Source: Gracilariopsis chorda (taxonomy: Eukaryota; Rhodophyta; Florideophyceae; Gracilariales; Gracilariaceae). Taken from it: a DNA stretch of 64,000 nucleotides. Each line of letters opens with the position of its first letter. Position 1 is the stretch's first letter. Of this stretch, positions 1-12,539 are shown piece by piece. The stretch covers positions 62,001-126,000 of the forward strand of contig NBIV01000140.1 of assembly GCA_003194525.1 (NCBI GenBank), in the 5' to 3' direction. A program made the translations under genes and the position numbers. The notes under the pieces are model-generated. The model did no database searches, was not told where the DNA came from, and worked only from the letters and a program-made list of their open reading frames with translations.

Positions 1-64
1 TGGAAGTTCGGCAATCGAATGGGGTAGGATCAATAAATTAGTAGTGGCAAGAGATAGCCAAGAA

Positions 65-1290
65 GGCTAACCGTAACCAGTTGGTAAAGTGGTCATATGA
101 CGCATATGGTCTATTAGAGCCTGAATAGTCCTATCTAAACCAGAAGGTTGACCGTAGAAACCAACTTGAACTGCAACACCCTCAGAGAGATATTTGTAGC
201 ATTTGGTTGCTTTTCTGAATGTATCGGTAAGGTAGTCAATGCATGAACAACGCCCTCTTAATAAGGGATTGGAACCTTGAGAGACCAAAGAGTCAATTGG
301 CGTTTGGTTACAGTAGTAGGCATGAACCACCAAGGTATAGTAGTTGTAGTTAATGTTTTCTATCATTTCGAACCCATTTCTAGGGTGTTTAATACTTTAT
401 GCAGCGGCGAATTGCCGCCGCACCAGTATCCCTTCCACAACAAAGGACCCCAATCCGGAAGACGTGATCGAGACCTCGCCGCCTCTGCATGGTCTCTACC
501 CCTCCCTGGAGGGACGTACCGTATTCTACGGAACGTCTGTACACCTTTCATGCCTAAAGGAACCCAGTATGGAGACTATTATTACAATAAAATTGGTTTT
601 CGCCTTTGTATAAGGGTTACTTACCGATACTGCGGTTTGTTCTAGTCCCCCTCGTGACTCAGCGTCCTCTTGCTCGTTCCCTGATTTTCCCATCCATCTT
701 TTCCATTCCTAGGTTGGCTTTCCTCCCATCCCAGGCCAATGTCTACACGAGCCAATTACGAGGAAACAACACCTCTTCCGAACACACTCACCCACACACT
801 ACGCCTCCGCGGATGCCCGATTCTTGCCTCAACCTCCCTGCACAAGTTGTGACAGGGGGCTTCGACCTTACAACCCTACATATTCTTGCTACCTCTGAGA
901 GGGCTCTACCCAACTGGTTTCAATTCTACGAGTAATGATCCCGAAAGTCTTTTGGGGCTTTACCGCTCCCGGGCACTGCACTACACAAATAGTATCACGC
1001 TAAGCCAAGAGGTGCTTGCCTTCAGCATTCTTTCAGAAGTAGCACCGCACCCACCTTAAAGGTGAGTGAGGCTCAACTTGAGTTTCAGTCTGCTACATGG
1101 CAATTTTTGGGGCTGGCCCTAGCTGCCTGGATGCACGTCACACTAGCGAGGTGTCTCTTCTTTTCTAAAATAACTAAATAATGTACTACTATAATCACTC
1201 AGCCACTCTAACCCACGTGGCATGGTAAGGAGTAGGTACAGCACGCGTCGCACTGCCCAGATGGTCAGATTTCACTGCATTACAACATGT
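65..1290. repeat. LTR-like direct repeat, copy 1 (interrupted)
   Basis: Two pieces, about 65-170 and 983-1290, match the uninterrupted copy at about 3502-3910 in the same order and orientation. Shared landmarks are the ccgtaacca start, tagaaaccaa, agccaagagRtgctt, gaggctcaac and the tail around ggtcaRatYtcactg. The middle (171-982) has no counterpart in the other copy, so it looks inserted here. The pair is about 2.6 kb apart and encloses a minus-strand reading frame, which suggests LTRs of a short decayed retroelement. I did not identify TG...CA ends or target duplications. Divergence is high, so the copies are old. Confidence 0.5.
171..982. other. Insertion inside direct-repeat copy 1
   Basis: This stretch interrupts repeat copy 1 and is absent from copy 2 at 3502-3910. 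Several short frames are open (for example 277-645 on the plus strand), but they overlap one another on both strands and show no motif I recognise. I see no transposase signature and cannot say what was inserted. Confidence 0.3.
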
Positions 1291-1599
1291 ATGTCGGAAT
1301 CGGTCTTTCCTTGTTATATCCACGAAGGCTACCCAAGGGAATGGACAGCGCTCCCTTCTGACCAATCCTGACATTCCTGTTTATTTTTCGGTGGAAGTGA
1401 CGATGAATGGCTCACTGCGTGGTGTTCTGGCCCGCAAAGAATTGTTTATCATTCTTCAGTTGGTGGTTGACACAGCTTTTGCTGTTGTGCTGAAGAGTTG
1501 TCCGTCTTCCACTAGATCCTGACCTACTGCATCAGGTAACATCCTCAAAATACCCTAATCAATGGCACGCAAAATGTCAAAGCCAACAAAACTATAAAG

Positions 1600-2898
1600 A
1601 ATAAATTGCTTCGATCCAATGCGTTTGAACGCAGCTAAAGCCGGCGGATACTCATTTGCCCCCATTTCCACTAGAAGCTGCCAACCAGTTTCAAGCTCCA
1701 TACGCTTATTTTTGGGATGGCTTCGTGTGCAACTTGCGCCCTAAAGTCATTGCTTTGCTGTACGAAGCCGGTACTTTACGATTTGATACAGATCCCTTGC
1801 AGGCAAGCCCTTTGCAGAGAGTAGTATCTGTCTCAATTTCCATTCTTCTTTGTCTCTTTAGGTGTTTCTGAAAGGCATTGTGCATAGGGTTCAATCGCAA
1901 AATCATTTGACGTTCTTCAAGCAGAATGAAGGTCAGTCTTGTGGCTGACCCACGAGTATCATGCAAAAAACTTGGAAAAGCAGAGCGTCGAAAATCACAA
2001 CGCCAGTTTTGGATGCTTCCATCAAATCTTTGTAGAAGAGGGACAGGAGGCGCTGGAACCGCTGTAGTCTCTCGTTTCGCTGTTCTCCTTGCGATCTTTC
2101 GATGACATTTATGTTGATGTTAGAAGCTACACCAATTTCATGCCAATCTTGGGACTTGCCTTTCATGTTGCCCAATCTTATTGCGAGCGTGCTCGCACAT
2201 TGCGAACCAGAGTTGGACATAATTTTTTCAGTCATAATACATATGGGCATCAACAGCGATCGTATCGTCATTGGCCTGCTTTGTAAACCGCTCTAAAATT
2301 GTGGAGTAAAAGCCAAAGCTGTTACTTGATCGAAAAGCTCATGACTAGCTCCGTTAAAGGTAATCTTGTTAATGCTACGCAAATGTAATTTGGGTAGCAC
2401 CACTTTAGGTTTGTCCTTATCCCTGATCTTTATAATTTGGTGGAATGTGTTACTGGTCCTCGGCCCCACCGTGGACGCGGAATCTATCACACTGGCTACC
2501 AGGCGAGCAGCATCCTCCGAAGTATGCTCCCCATCGTCTGCATAAACCTGTATTCTAGTTCTTCGTAACAGCTCCTTCGGGTTGTCTAGAATTGGTTCGA
2601 AAAATCCTTGGTCAGGGCTCGAGCTCGTTCCTCGGCTCGACGAATCTCTGTAAATTTTCTTTGATTGTGGCATATTCAATTGGTAAACTGTGGTTTCACT
2701 GATTCGCTTTCTAGTGATAGCTAAAACTGAACGGTGTTCCAAAATACATTTTCTTCCGAATTCTTCTTTCCAAAAGCAATAGATATAGTTCCAGATTCTA
2801 GGTCGAGAGACCCATATGTGGTACATCCCAATGGATGCGGAGTAATAGCTGGGTAGTCCGTCTGGGTAACATTTATTGGGAGCGCAGCGGGTCTTCAA
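1600..2898 (-). pseudogene. Unidentified decayed reading frame between the direct repeats
   Basis: Reading leftward, a 201-residue open frame (2898-2293) is followed after a stop by 112 residues (2271-1933) and then by further fragments to about 1600 that resume in shifted frames. The composition is polar with Lys/Arg/Gln-rich stretches (for example RSQGEQRNERLQRFQR) and looks like real protein. There are no zinc knuckle, protease, reverse transcriptase or integrase motifs. Its place between two direct repeats makes a gag-like protein possible, but that is inference from position only. Confidence 0.3.
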
Positions 2899-3501
2899 CC
2901 TAACCGGTGGAAATTGGGTATTGCAGGAGAATGACTATCAGGTAGGCGGAGTGGTGCGGTAACCACCTGGATGGGCAGGCAGAGGTCAGACCATTGCTGG
3001 CCCAAATATTCCACGTGGGCGAGCTGGGTGCCGGTGTTGGGGACGTCAGGGGACAGTGCAAGTGCCAGGGCATTTTGGCCATAGGTTTTACTATGTAGCT
3101 AATTTTATTTAATGTTTTAGAATAGTTCCAGAGTTCAAAGCGCCTCGCCAGCTACATAAGTTGGCTCGAGTGCTGCCGACCTCCTAAGAGTAAAAGCAAG
3201 CACCATCGCCGCCTACTTGCCGCAATATGCAGCCAGTAGGACTCCAAAGGCCTCCAAGCCATCGCTACCATTCTCCCGACCTGTAGGGACTTGAGATAGT
3301 GCCCGCCCATTGCGCCTCGCTGCCAGTTGGTGCTCACGTCAGTAGTAGACCCAGTGGATTGTGATCACAGTTGCTGGCTCTCTGCTCCTACTACCCCTTG
3401 CTAGACTGCTACTCCAGGTGGCCAAATGACGTAGTATTCTACTACAGGTATCCGGATGGGGGTGGCGGCCCCAGAACACTAGGGGTTCAAGATAATCAGG
3501 C

Positions 3502-3910
3502 GGGATAACCGTAACCACTGGTAGTGTTGGTCAAACGGGGCACAAGGGCTAGTAGAGCATGAATAGTTCTAGCTTAGCAAGAAAGTGAACTGTAGAAACC
3601 AAATTGTATCGCACTTAGCCAAGAGATGCTTCCCTTTACCACTCGCAGAAAGGGAACGCTGCAACCCCCTCAAAGGTGATTGAGGCTCAACCTCAGGTGC
3701 ACTCTGCTACGTGGTATACGTTAGAGCCGGCGCTAGTGGCATGGCTCCCAGCTACAGTAGCGGAGTGTAACTATCTATCTAAATTAATTGAATAAATTAG
3801 TACTCTAATTAGTTAGCCACGCTAACCAACGTGGCACACTAAGTACTTGGTACAGTGCGTGTTGCGCTGCCGAAATGGTCAAATCTCACTGTATTCAATA
3901 AATATCCTGA
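3502..3910. repeat. LTR-like direct repeat, copy 2
   Basis: Continuous partner of the interrupted repeat at 65-1290, in direct orientation. The minus-strand frames at 1600-2898 lie between the copies, so if these are LTRs this copy is the 5' one for that strand. The interior would be only about 2.2 kb, too short for a full gag-pol, which suggests a non-autonomous or deleted element. Confidence 0.45.
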
Positions 3911-5639
3911 CTATGGCTTACGAAGAGTACCAAGGGTTCTCATAGAGGAAACAAAGGCTAACAAATATTGTGTCTAAAAGCGGGTTCTCTTTGCTACAGC
4001 CTTATCTCTTCCCTTACCTGGGGCAGGAAGCTCTGGTCTCCGAGATTTCGCTCGCTTGAAACAGCGAAGCACAAAGGTGCTCAGTGCTGGTGGTCGTGTG
4101 CATGTAGCAGTCACATTTTGACGGTTTTCCTTCCACATATGTAACAACAGAATGTAGCGTCGGAGTTTGTCTCACATATACCTGAAACCGCTTGACTTCT
4201 GCTTTTGGCGACGATATGAGGCCCTGTAGTTGTTCTGGGTAACCAAGTTTGCTAAGCTGCAACTCGCTATCCCAACTACCGAGGGTCAAAGGATTATCCT
4301 TCTTGTGGTGAATCAGAACTAATTTATATGTGCATTAGACACTCTGAAGACGTAAAAAGACCTGGAAAAAGATAGGTGGCTAATGGAGAAAGGCAAATGG
4401 CGTATGAGATTCGGCGTTCCAGGTAGAGGGAGAGTATTTGTACAGCTTAGAACCCAGCATCTGATTGATTTTCAGAACTCAGGAACAAGGGTAAGACCTT
4501 ACATGGCTTCAATGTCTACGTCTAATGAATTGGTTCAGACTTGAATCAAAGGTAACCAAGCCAACTAGGATTCATCTCGAGTAACTTTATTTTGGTATGA
4601 CAGACAGGCTGGAGAGTGAATATTAGACATGAACGAGTACTAAACATGTACGAAACGCTTACTGGTGAGAGGAAGATCATAGTAGTGCTCAATGTGAAAA
4701 ACGTTCTCTGCTCACCGCCTCTTTTGTACGGTGAGGAGGACATAGAAAACATGGACAATCTCAGCATCCTTGGAGATGGTAAGAAATCTTCTTGACTTCT
4801 CAGCATCACTAAAGATAGTGACATTGTCCATTTACAACGCCGCATCCATTGCTGCGTTCATTTAAATTAGTAGGAAGAAGAAGAGTATTGTCTTCTTGTG
4901 TTCACTATGAAAACGGAAGAGAACAGAGCGCAACCTCGGTGTCTGTTCTGGCAACCGAATTTAATATGTACAAATATCTTCTTTGAGCTTATCTAGCAAA
5001 ATAATCTGTTCCTTTTCCCCTCCTCTCTAGCTTTTAAGACAGGACGCTCCTTTTTTTCAAGGTTCTATTTCACCATACTCACATACAGGAAACAAAGAGT
5101 TTATTAAGCTTCACAAATCACCAAAAGTCAAATATATCCACCAATCTGCTGGCCTCGCTCGTCAGGAGGAAGGTCAGTGGAGGATGCATTACTGGGGTAA
5201 GGTATAGAGACGGGTGTAGGTTATGGAACCGAGGAGGCAGAAAATGAAACGTTAACTATAGATTATACTTGTATACAATTCAGTATGTGCAGTACGAAAT
5301 AAGTTCACAGAATTCAGTAAATCCAAAAAGTACTTCACTGGGTTTTGGCGCTTATTTTCTTCCTATGTGAAGTACAAAAATCATACAGCAACGAAGAATC
5401 AATGTTCAGCAGCTCTCCAGGAATAGCTTTGATAACAACCTTGCAAATAATGCCTTGCCATAAGGCTCTAAATAACAGTTAAAATGACATCAGTAAGGTC
5501 TTAAGAAATGAGCATCTCAGCGAGCAACAAAATTGCAGATATAGTCAGTTATTCTAGACAGAGCTTCGCAAAACTTTCTCAATAACACCAACAATTGAAG
5601 GCAAATATATTCAAGAGGTAACAAACATAGGCCCACAAA
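3911..5639. other. No recognisable gene
   Basis: AT-rich DNA. The longest frames (4014-4289 and 4546-4845, minus strand) are 91 and 99 codons, have no domain signature and are not conserved elsewhere in the window. Read as neutral repeat-derived sequence. Confidence 0.4.
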
Positions 5640-6030
5640 AGCAGCGAAGAGTCGAACTATTCGCAAGTCACTGAACTGCAAATTATTTGCCAGTAAAATA
5701 CCTCATAACGAGAAACTACTGGTGACGAAACGTCTTGTTCAGCAGATGCATCACGATGGTTCTCATCCAAAGCATAAAAAAATTATGAAGGGCTTATACA
5801 TGAAGGAATACTACAAAATGTGGGGAATGTAATTGGCTAGAAGATATCTCCAATTAGAAGCTACTGAGTTCAAGAATGTTGTTTTAAGCAATGAGAAAAA
5901 TTGTATTCTTGATAGACCAAATGGTTAATGCATTTATTTTGCAATATAAAATGGGGATCATTCATGGTCTGGAAAGCAATTCTTTACTACAGCGCTTGAA
6001 AAGTAGAAAAGGTACAAGGTAATTTCTCCA
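5640..6030 (+). mobile_element. Tc1/mariner-type transposase fragment
   Basis: The plus strand near 5645-5730 reads RPTKAAKSRTIRKSL followed by NEKLLVTKR. This has the layout of the DNA-binding to catalytic linker of Tc1/mariner transposases (RTVRR..L then a KPLL.KK-like segment). About 150 bases on, VVLSNEKNCILDRPNG at about 5875-5923 lines up with the family's VxFSDEKxFxLDGPDG block, which carries the second catalytic aspartate. Next, GSFMVWKAI at about 5955-5980 matches the GGSVMVWGAI block. The catalytic Asp reads as Asn and there are stops and frame changes, so the fragment is dead. I could not locate terminal inverted repeats. The family call rests on the order and spacing of three blocks. 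Confidence 0.55.
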
Positions 6031-8540
6031 CTCTAATGATTTGTTCATGTATGTGTGGTGTGTTCTTGATCGAATGGAGGCGGTGCGCCAATACACTGCC
6101 CTGCATGCCCCTCTAAACGCATACAAAACTCCCACTTGGAGCACCGCCTCCCTGCAATTTAAAACATTGAGCAGCAGCAGCAGCACCAAAAGTGGTTGCT
6201 TAGTGGCTAGCACTTTCCCACTGATTGCAGTGCAAGCCAGCTATCGAGGGCAGCGTGTCACGCCTCACCCTCATGGGCTGGCACTGCAGTCAATGTAGAG
6301 AGCTATAGACAAAGACCTTCCGCTTTAGCTACTCTATACGCCATGGTACCACGGGGTTCTACGAGGGCTATTGCGAGCGTAAGCGAGCCAAGTGGTCGGA
6401 GAGCCTCCGAATGCTACTAAATCAGCAAAGCTACAAAAATGATGCGGCGCACAGTGCCACCCGTGGCCGAAGACCGCTTCTACTTGTCTAACCTATTTAA
6501 AGATTGCACGACAACAAGTGCGAAGGGCTTGCAGAAAAAGGTTAAAAGCACTGGCGGAGCCATTTCGGGGAGCGCATATGGTATGCAAAAATGCACGCAG
6601 ATCTACTGGTAGCGTAGGTTTGGGACTCCCAAAGCGTATGGCAAATGAAAACTAAATAGTATGGAAGTCGCAAAACGTTAATGGCATTTACAAGACATTT
6701 TTGTGTGTGTTGGAATGCTGTAAAGCACAACAGCGCGCCGTGTGTCGCTGCGATACATACAAGTTAAGCACACACTGCGATGCCCGCAGTCAAATGTGTC
6801 ACTGCACTCTACTTGTCGTCGAATGATACGCTGCGGGTGGGCAAAGGCCACCTTTCTTCTCATAACTCTAATAAATATGCGAAACTACTAGATAATAAAC
6901 GTCTGCAAATTTTTTGGAAAGAAATGGAAAACATTGAACTCTAGTTTATGATGATGGTTTTACTCATCGTTTTAAAATAACTGACCAGCCGTGCTCTTCG
7001 CAATCAAGGCCTGTGGTCTTATGGAAGTTTTATAATTTCGCGCAGTATACATACCCAGAGGTAGGAGTTAACCTTAAGCTTTCATCGTTACCCTTGGCCA
7101 TAATCCCAGAACGAGTTTTATCCTCAGAAACCGTAGATACAAGTGCCTTGAGCATTCAATTGCTTACCATGAGAGGTTTCTTCAGAAAAAATCCAATATC
7201 GTGACAGATGCATTCGAATTATCAAGGCACATAAGGATATACCTTTACCCCTTTTTCGAAGCCATACGTTTATAGCGCAAGCCCTCATAAACCGTTATTC
7301 TTACTCGCATTCTACGCAGCTTCTTGTCCGATGACTGTGTGTCAGACAAAGGAAGCTGGGAAAATACTTCCTTCAAAAGCAAAAACGACCGGCAATCAGA
7401 TCGTGCACTAACAACTAACCATATCGTTGTCAAAATTAGGTTAATCCGAATGGAATAGAATATTGCTCTGTTGGTAGCTATACATAGCGTAGACTCGCAA
7501 ACGATAGCGTGGTGAACGTAATTTCCGAAAACTACTCTTCTGTTTCTTACCAAACAAGGGTATCCATCTGGCATACAACGAAAGCGTCGGCAGGAACAGC
7601 AAGACTTGGCTCGGAGTTTTGCATTTAGTAAGACTCAGCCACTTTGGACTCATTTTGATGCTTTTGTGTACAACAAAAAGCGTTAAATCTCAGCTTTGTG
7701 GTGAAAGTATATGCGTTTGCCAGGGCTTTAAAATAGCCTCACAATCTCTGAGTCTTTGTACCTTAAAAACGATTCGTTTTGCGTCATCATGCACCTATGT
7801 GGGCTGCTTCATAGACGCAAGCAGTCATCACACTGCAATCACGCAATTTAAAAGTTGATAAGAACAATAAAAGGCGCCAATCTACACTGCCGGAGCTAGG
7901 ACATGCGGAAGTGGAGGGGCATCCATTCTCTTTGGTCTCAGGATATGGGCACCATCGCACCACAGCGTAAGGCCAAAGTAACCACCACATCGATCCACGG
8001 TTCGAGGGTCACTCTCGTGACCAAGACCTCAAAAGGCACACCGTGAACGCCATTTCACAATCAAACGCAAGGCGAAATCCCTCAAGCTTTTCGCCAAACG
8101 AGCAACATCTGGAGCGAGCTCTTGCGAATCGCAAAACTTCAATCTCACATGACGTTCAACGCAAACATGAGCATTCCTCAACAACCGGACGGTCCTTCTG
8201 CGTATACAACCTCCACATTTCCTTCGTGGCGTTGTACGGAATACCTTGTGTAGCTGACACCCAACAACTTTGTTCAATTGAAACAAAACATAGACGACAT
8301 TCTTACTGAACATGAGTACAACCATCTTCTCAGCAGTTCCTTCACAACAGTAACCAATGAATATCACAAAGCATCAGCTAGTCTTCGCCGAATCATAACT
8401 AAGATTATAACGCAGAGAGTTACAGATTTTCTCGCACACCCCAACATTTTCACACAAACACCTCAACTTATTGTCTAGACTATTCGTCAAATTATCGAAA
8501 GCCATTCAGAAGTCCGATTCTGCATAAAACTCCATCACCC
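6031..8540. other. No gene identified; possible upstream retroelement debris
   Basis: Low-coding DNA with only short overlapping frames on both strands. The last few hundred bases (about 8040-8540) have several open plus-strand fragments leading into the Ty1/copia reverse transcriptase remnant and may be decayed upstream pol sequence, but I could not match them to integrase motifs. Confidence 0.3.
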
Positions 8541-9878
8541 ATGACACCACACACTCCGCCCCCAGCCTCTCGAAAACAAGCTGTGCAATACCCGGACGCC
8601 CTTGAATGGTGCGAAGCGCAAAATGAAGAACTGGAGAAGATAAACCGATTGCGCGCCATTGCGTGGCCCTCCAAGACACAAATCTCCTACCGCGTCATTC
8701 CATAAACAGTTAAATACCGTTACAAGCGGAAGAACAGCAGCCACGGTATTGGGCGCAAAAGCCAGGTGCTCTGCACGAGCCGACCGAATGATCCATAAAG
8801 CAGCCTTTAATCCCTACGAAAATGCGCTCCATCTCTCACACAAGAACTCCGTACGCCTCATCTTTGCCCTTGCTGTGGAACAAAAACTCGTGCTTGAACA
8901 TTTTGACATAAAATTTGTGTTCACCCGAGAAAAGTATTAGCACCACAACCCTGTGTACTTCAAACAAAATTTGTGCATTGATGGTTCCTATAAACACCAA
9001 GGTCCAGGTGGTAGACGATTGCTGAACTTAAATGGAGCGGTACAAGATGATCACTAGGTTCTCGAGCAAGCACGGAAATATTTCATGGCTTTCGGATACA
9101 CCGAATCACCCGATGACTCAGCTCTATTCATTGCACGCAGATCTCCAACAGAATAAAAAGTCATATGCCTCAACATCGACAACTATTTGGTAGCTGCTTT
9201 TACCCTCTAACTCATTGACACACTATTCTCAGAACTACAACAGAAATATTCCATCAGAAGGGTTGGAATTTCAACGAATTCTTTAGGATGAAAATCCACG
9301 ACGCAACCAGGGTGTGCAATAACGATAAGACAACCCAGTACCATATCCCAGCTTCTCACAGTTACTGGCCTGAAAAACGTTAACAAGAAGACTACCCCGT
9401 ATACGTAGGGTCTAGGATATCACCCTCCTAGACAGGAAGATACGCCAGCGACAAAACACAAGCTTCCGTAGGCCTAAGAGGTTGGACTTCAGCGTTGGCT
9501 TGCAGACGGCACACGCCCTGACAACGGGTTTGTAACATCTAAACTGGTTGCTGCTCTAACGCATCCCACCTAACGCCATTGGAAACACGTAACATTTGTA
9601 GCACGATATTTGAAGCATAGTGCAGCACACGGCCTTCATTATATCTGAAGCCCATGCAAAAGGCATTAATTGCAACTCAACTCATACTCCGATGCAGATT
9701 TTTCAGAAGATGCTGAACAATGACGCTCTACGTCCGGTCCAACTCATTATCTTCATTGAGACCTTGTGTCGTGATCATCAGGAAAGCAATCTTCGTCAGC
9801 ACTTTCTACCTGTGAGGCAGAATTTATAGAAGCTACCACAGCCCCACGCAACACAGTTCTAGTTCGCGCATGATTATA
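8541..9878 (+). mobile_element. Ty1/copia retrotransposon pol remnant (RT and RNase H)
   Basis: Decayed reverse transcriptase and RNase H of a Ty1/copia element. In order: QYPDALEWCEAQNEELEKI (about 8588-8645) matches the region where copia RT begins (AL.D..W..AM.EE...). SHKNSVRLIFALAVEQ then EHFDIKFVF (8836-8925) matches S.VRLLLALA and the HQMDVKTAFL block. LNIDNYLVAA (about 9172-9200) sits where YVDDLLIA is expected. ARYLKHSAAHGLHYI (about 9600-9645) and SYSDADFSEDAEQ, RSTSG, SALSTCEAEFIEA (9682-9840) are the RNase H blocks. The YVDD equivalent reads NIDN and there are many stops, so it is inactive. Gag, protease and LTRs were not found. Similarity ends at about 9878, exactly where the giant inverted-repeat block begins, so that junction cuts the element. 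Confidence 0.85.
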
Positions 9879-10320
9879 GTAGTGATACTTGTAGTTATGG
9901 GCTAGGACAGCGTTTTAGGCGGTGTCGGCTTCGGCATGGTACTGACAGAGAACGTTGACCTAGTGGTAGAAACGCTTCATGCGCGTGTATGTGCATTTTG
10001 GACCCATTGTGTGAAGTACGTTGCCCTGTAGGCACTGTATGATACATTCCAGACGCGCTGAAGAATGTGGACACAGATTATGCAGAACAACGTTTTGCAA
10101 AAAAGTTGTCCTTGATTCAAAACATTCATATTTTTCAACTGCCCTAGGACCTGGTTTTGGAAGGATTTGGCACGTGCCTGGTGCGTGCACAACAAACGTG
10201 GGTTTTTGAGGTACGTAAAGGGATGTTCCGTGCCAAAACAAACGTGCTCGAGGACAAAATTTTTCGCATATTCCGTCAGACGCGTGCAATTCGTTATGCG
10301 TGTGTAAGTGAAGCGCAAGT
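9875..10320. repeat. Outer end of the left arm
   Basis: Reverse complement of 31620-32065 and of the partial copy at 32105-32310, so this terminal sequence occurs three times. The shared outermost words read CTACAAGTAWCACTACTMTAA toward the outside. The inward part includes short frames conserved between the arms (9977-10318 here, 31618-31899 in the other arm) with frequent Cys, Arg and His. Conservation of both sequence and frame over about 90 codons could be chance at this identity; no domain is recognisable. Confidence 0.55.
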
Positions 10321-11400
10321 GCTCCGTCGGGGCTGCATTTGTCTTTGCTCCTGAGACATATCGAGATTCCCAGAGCTGTCTTAGAACTTTGCGTTTTTTG
10401 AAGGGTGTAAGATTGGCTTTTTCATGTTGTATATGTGGTTTGAGCTTTCCTTACGATTCGGAAGGGAAACGGTTCTAAGCTAGCGGTTTTCAGAATAGAG
10501 TTCTACGGCATAATATAGAGGTTTTGAAGGTTTACGGTTACATGGTTTGCTATGTATGCTAGAAATTTTTAGGTGTTTTTAGTGGATTCTTAACACGGAA
10601 AGTTCTCCAGCGACTTTTGGGGAACATGCTTAGGCTCTAGGGTGTTTTCACATATAGCTGTACAGCTTACAATAGAGTATTGAGAGGGTTTTTATTAGCG
10701 GGTTTTATCTAGGCTAAGGGGTTTTAGGGTTTTTAGCGGACTCTACAAAAGAAGACGTCTTAGGGGTTTTGTGGATCGTTTTCTAGCGTTAGGGGTTTTG
10801 TGGATCTTTTTCTAGCTTTAGGGGTTTTTAAAACAGCTGTACTATGTACCATGAAAGGTCGCGAAGGTAGGGTTACGGTTTTTAAACTTGGATACGGGTT
10901 TCTACACCTGCAGAGGCCTCAGGGGTTCGTAATAGGACTTATGGTGGTTAAAAAGTAGGTGTAAAAGTCTGTAGTGCTTTGGGCTTTAGAGTATTTTAGA
11001 GTATTGAGAAATACAGGTTTTATGTATAGGGGTTTTAGGGATAGTAGGGCTCTGTATAAACGGCGGGGTTCTAAATCTTTTTACTAGCGTCGTTTTTGTA
11101 TTAGGGGTTTTAATAAGGGTTCTTGTGTTTCGTGGATTAGGTTACCGATATAGTAAGGTTTATGGGTGTAGAGTACAATATTGGAAGGTTTTAGGGAATC
11201 ATTTAGGGGGTTTTAACTGGTGTTCTGTTCCCCGGTTTTTTATTCTTTGAATTCCCAATAGCAGTTTTAAGAGCGGGTTTGTAGTACGAAGCACTAGTGC
11301 TATGTAAACAGTAGACGGGCTACGGGTATGTACCGCTTTTTGTAGCTCTGCTGAAACTTTGGGGTTTTTGATAATAGGTGTTTACTATTATAGCAGTTTG
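10321..11400. other. Non-coding arm DNA rich in TTAGGGGTTTT words
   Basis: No gene. The stretch is peppered with GGGGTTTT, TTAGGGGTTTT and GGGTTTTTAG words, always G-rich on the plus strand; the mirror region 30600-31560 has them C-rich on the plus strand. Spacing is irregular, so this is not a telomere tract, though the words resemble degenerate T/G telomeric repeats. The same words occur between the genes at 33-57 kb. Confidence 0.5.
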
Positions 11401-11489
11401 ATAGCAGAATACGACAAAAGGCGTACAAATTGCTCAGAAGGGAGCATCAAAGGGGTTTTTGATGTGCAAAAATCGAGATATGCACGCGA

Positions 11490-12080
11490 CGTTTTGTCTT
11501 TGCGCGACAGGACAGCGTTCTTGTCGCGTACAGTGAGGCGTGTCAGGTATTTCAGCAGACAATGTTCCGACACGTTGCACACGGTCGTTCACTAGCATGA
11601 GCTTCGAGTGTAAAGGAGCTCTATACTTGCGTCCGGCGACACGAAAACATTCTTTTTGTGCAACGGCTGTGGTCTCACTGCACACTGCTGAAGTCGTTTG
11701 TTACACATATTTATGTACCATCTATCTTCGTTTGCAGGCGTGCTGAGCCTTAGGGCCATTACTTAAATCAGTAGTACTAATTTATATTGGGCATATACAT
11801 TAGTACTAATGTCGTGTATAATTATTACGGGGGAGTACGCAATCGGTTCGTGTTTATAGGAATAGGGGTTTTTGCACGCCACCATTTATTTGTGCACGAC
11901 CGGAACATGTTCCTGTCGTGCGCACGGAGGTGTGTTGCGCGAAAAAGCAGATAGTGTGTTGACACATGGCATTTGATTGGTGAGGTTCATAACCATCCAG
12001 TGCAGATGAACTTTACACATGCGCCGCATGACAGGTAAACGTTCCTGTTGCGCAACGGCAGTGATGTCGCTCGACAATGC
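11490..12080. repeat. Composite hairpins of the left arm (two)
   Basis: Around 11499-11530 the sequence gcgcgacaggacagcg... ttgtcgcgtac can fold back, and the mirror unit at 30435-30470 is a better hairpin (GCGCGACAGGA / TCCTGTCGCGC). Around 11890-11930 the core is gcacgaccggaacatgttcctgtcgtgc (14-bp arms, one mismatch), with a gtcgcTCGACA half-dyad near 12065. These carry the CGACAGGA / TCCTGTCG core found in all hairpin repeats of the block. Short frames here with RQE-PV peptides are translations of this repeat, not genes. Confidence 0.6.
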
Positions 12081-12539
12081 CCAAGCATTTATTACACGTA
12101 GGGTAGTAACTTATCATGATTTTAGAGCAGTACTGGCAAGCATGTGTCACATGGTGGGTTTTCTGTGAAGTACTAGAGTTTTAAGCAGGTACAGTTTTTG
12201 TACTTGCTTAGAACTACGCGGTATTATGAAGTTCTTGTATTCAGACAGAAGGTTCTTGTACTGCACGTTAACAATTGCGTAGGAACGCGCTTACATCCTT
12301 AGGTTGTAAGTACTGGTTGGAGGTTTTTTAGGGTCTCTAGAAGTCTTACGTGCAGCGGGTATTGGCGTTTTAGGGGTTGCTCTAATTCTTTGTACCCAAG
12401 CAGGGAACAAACTGTAATTCAGGGGACTGGGCTTTTATTTCACTATATGTAATGTATGTACCGAGCGAATAGTTTGGTGTTAGAGGTTTTTACAAAGGTT
12501 TTCAGTCCATCTGTTTGGAACTCTTTGATTCTACGAGGC

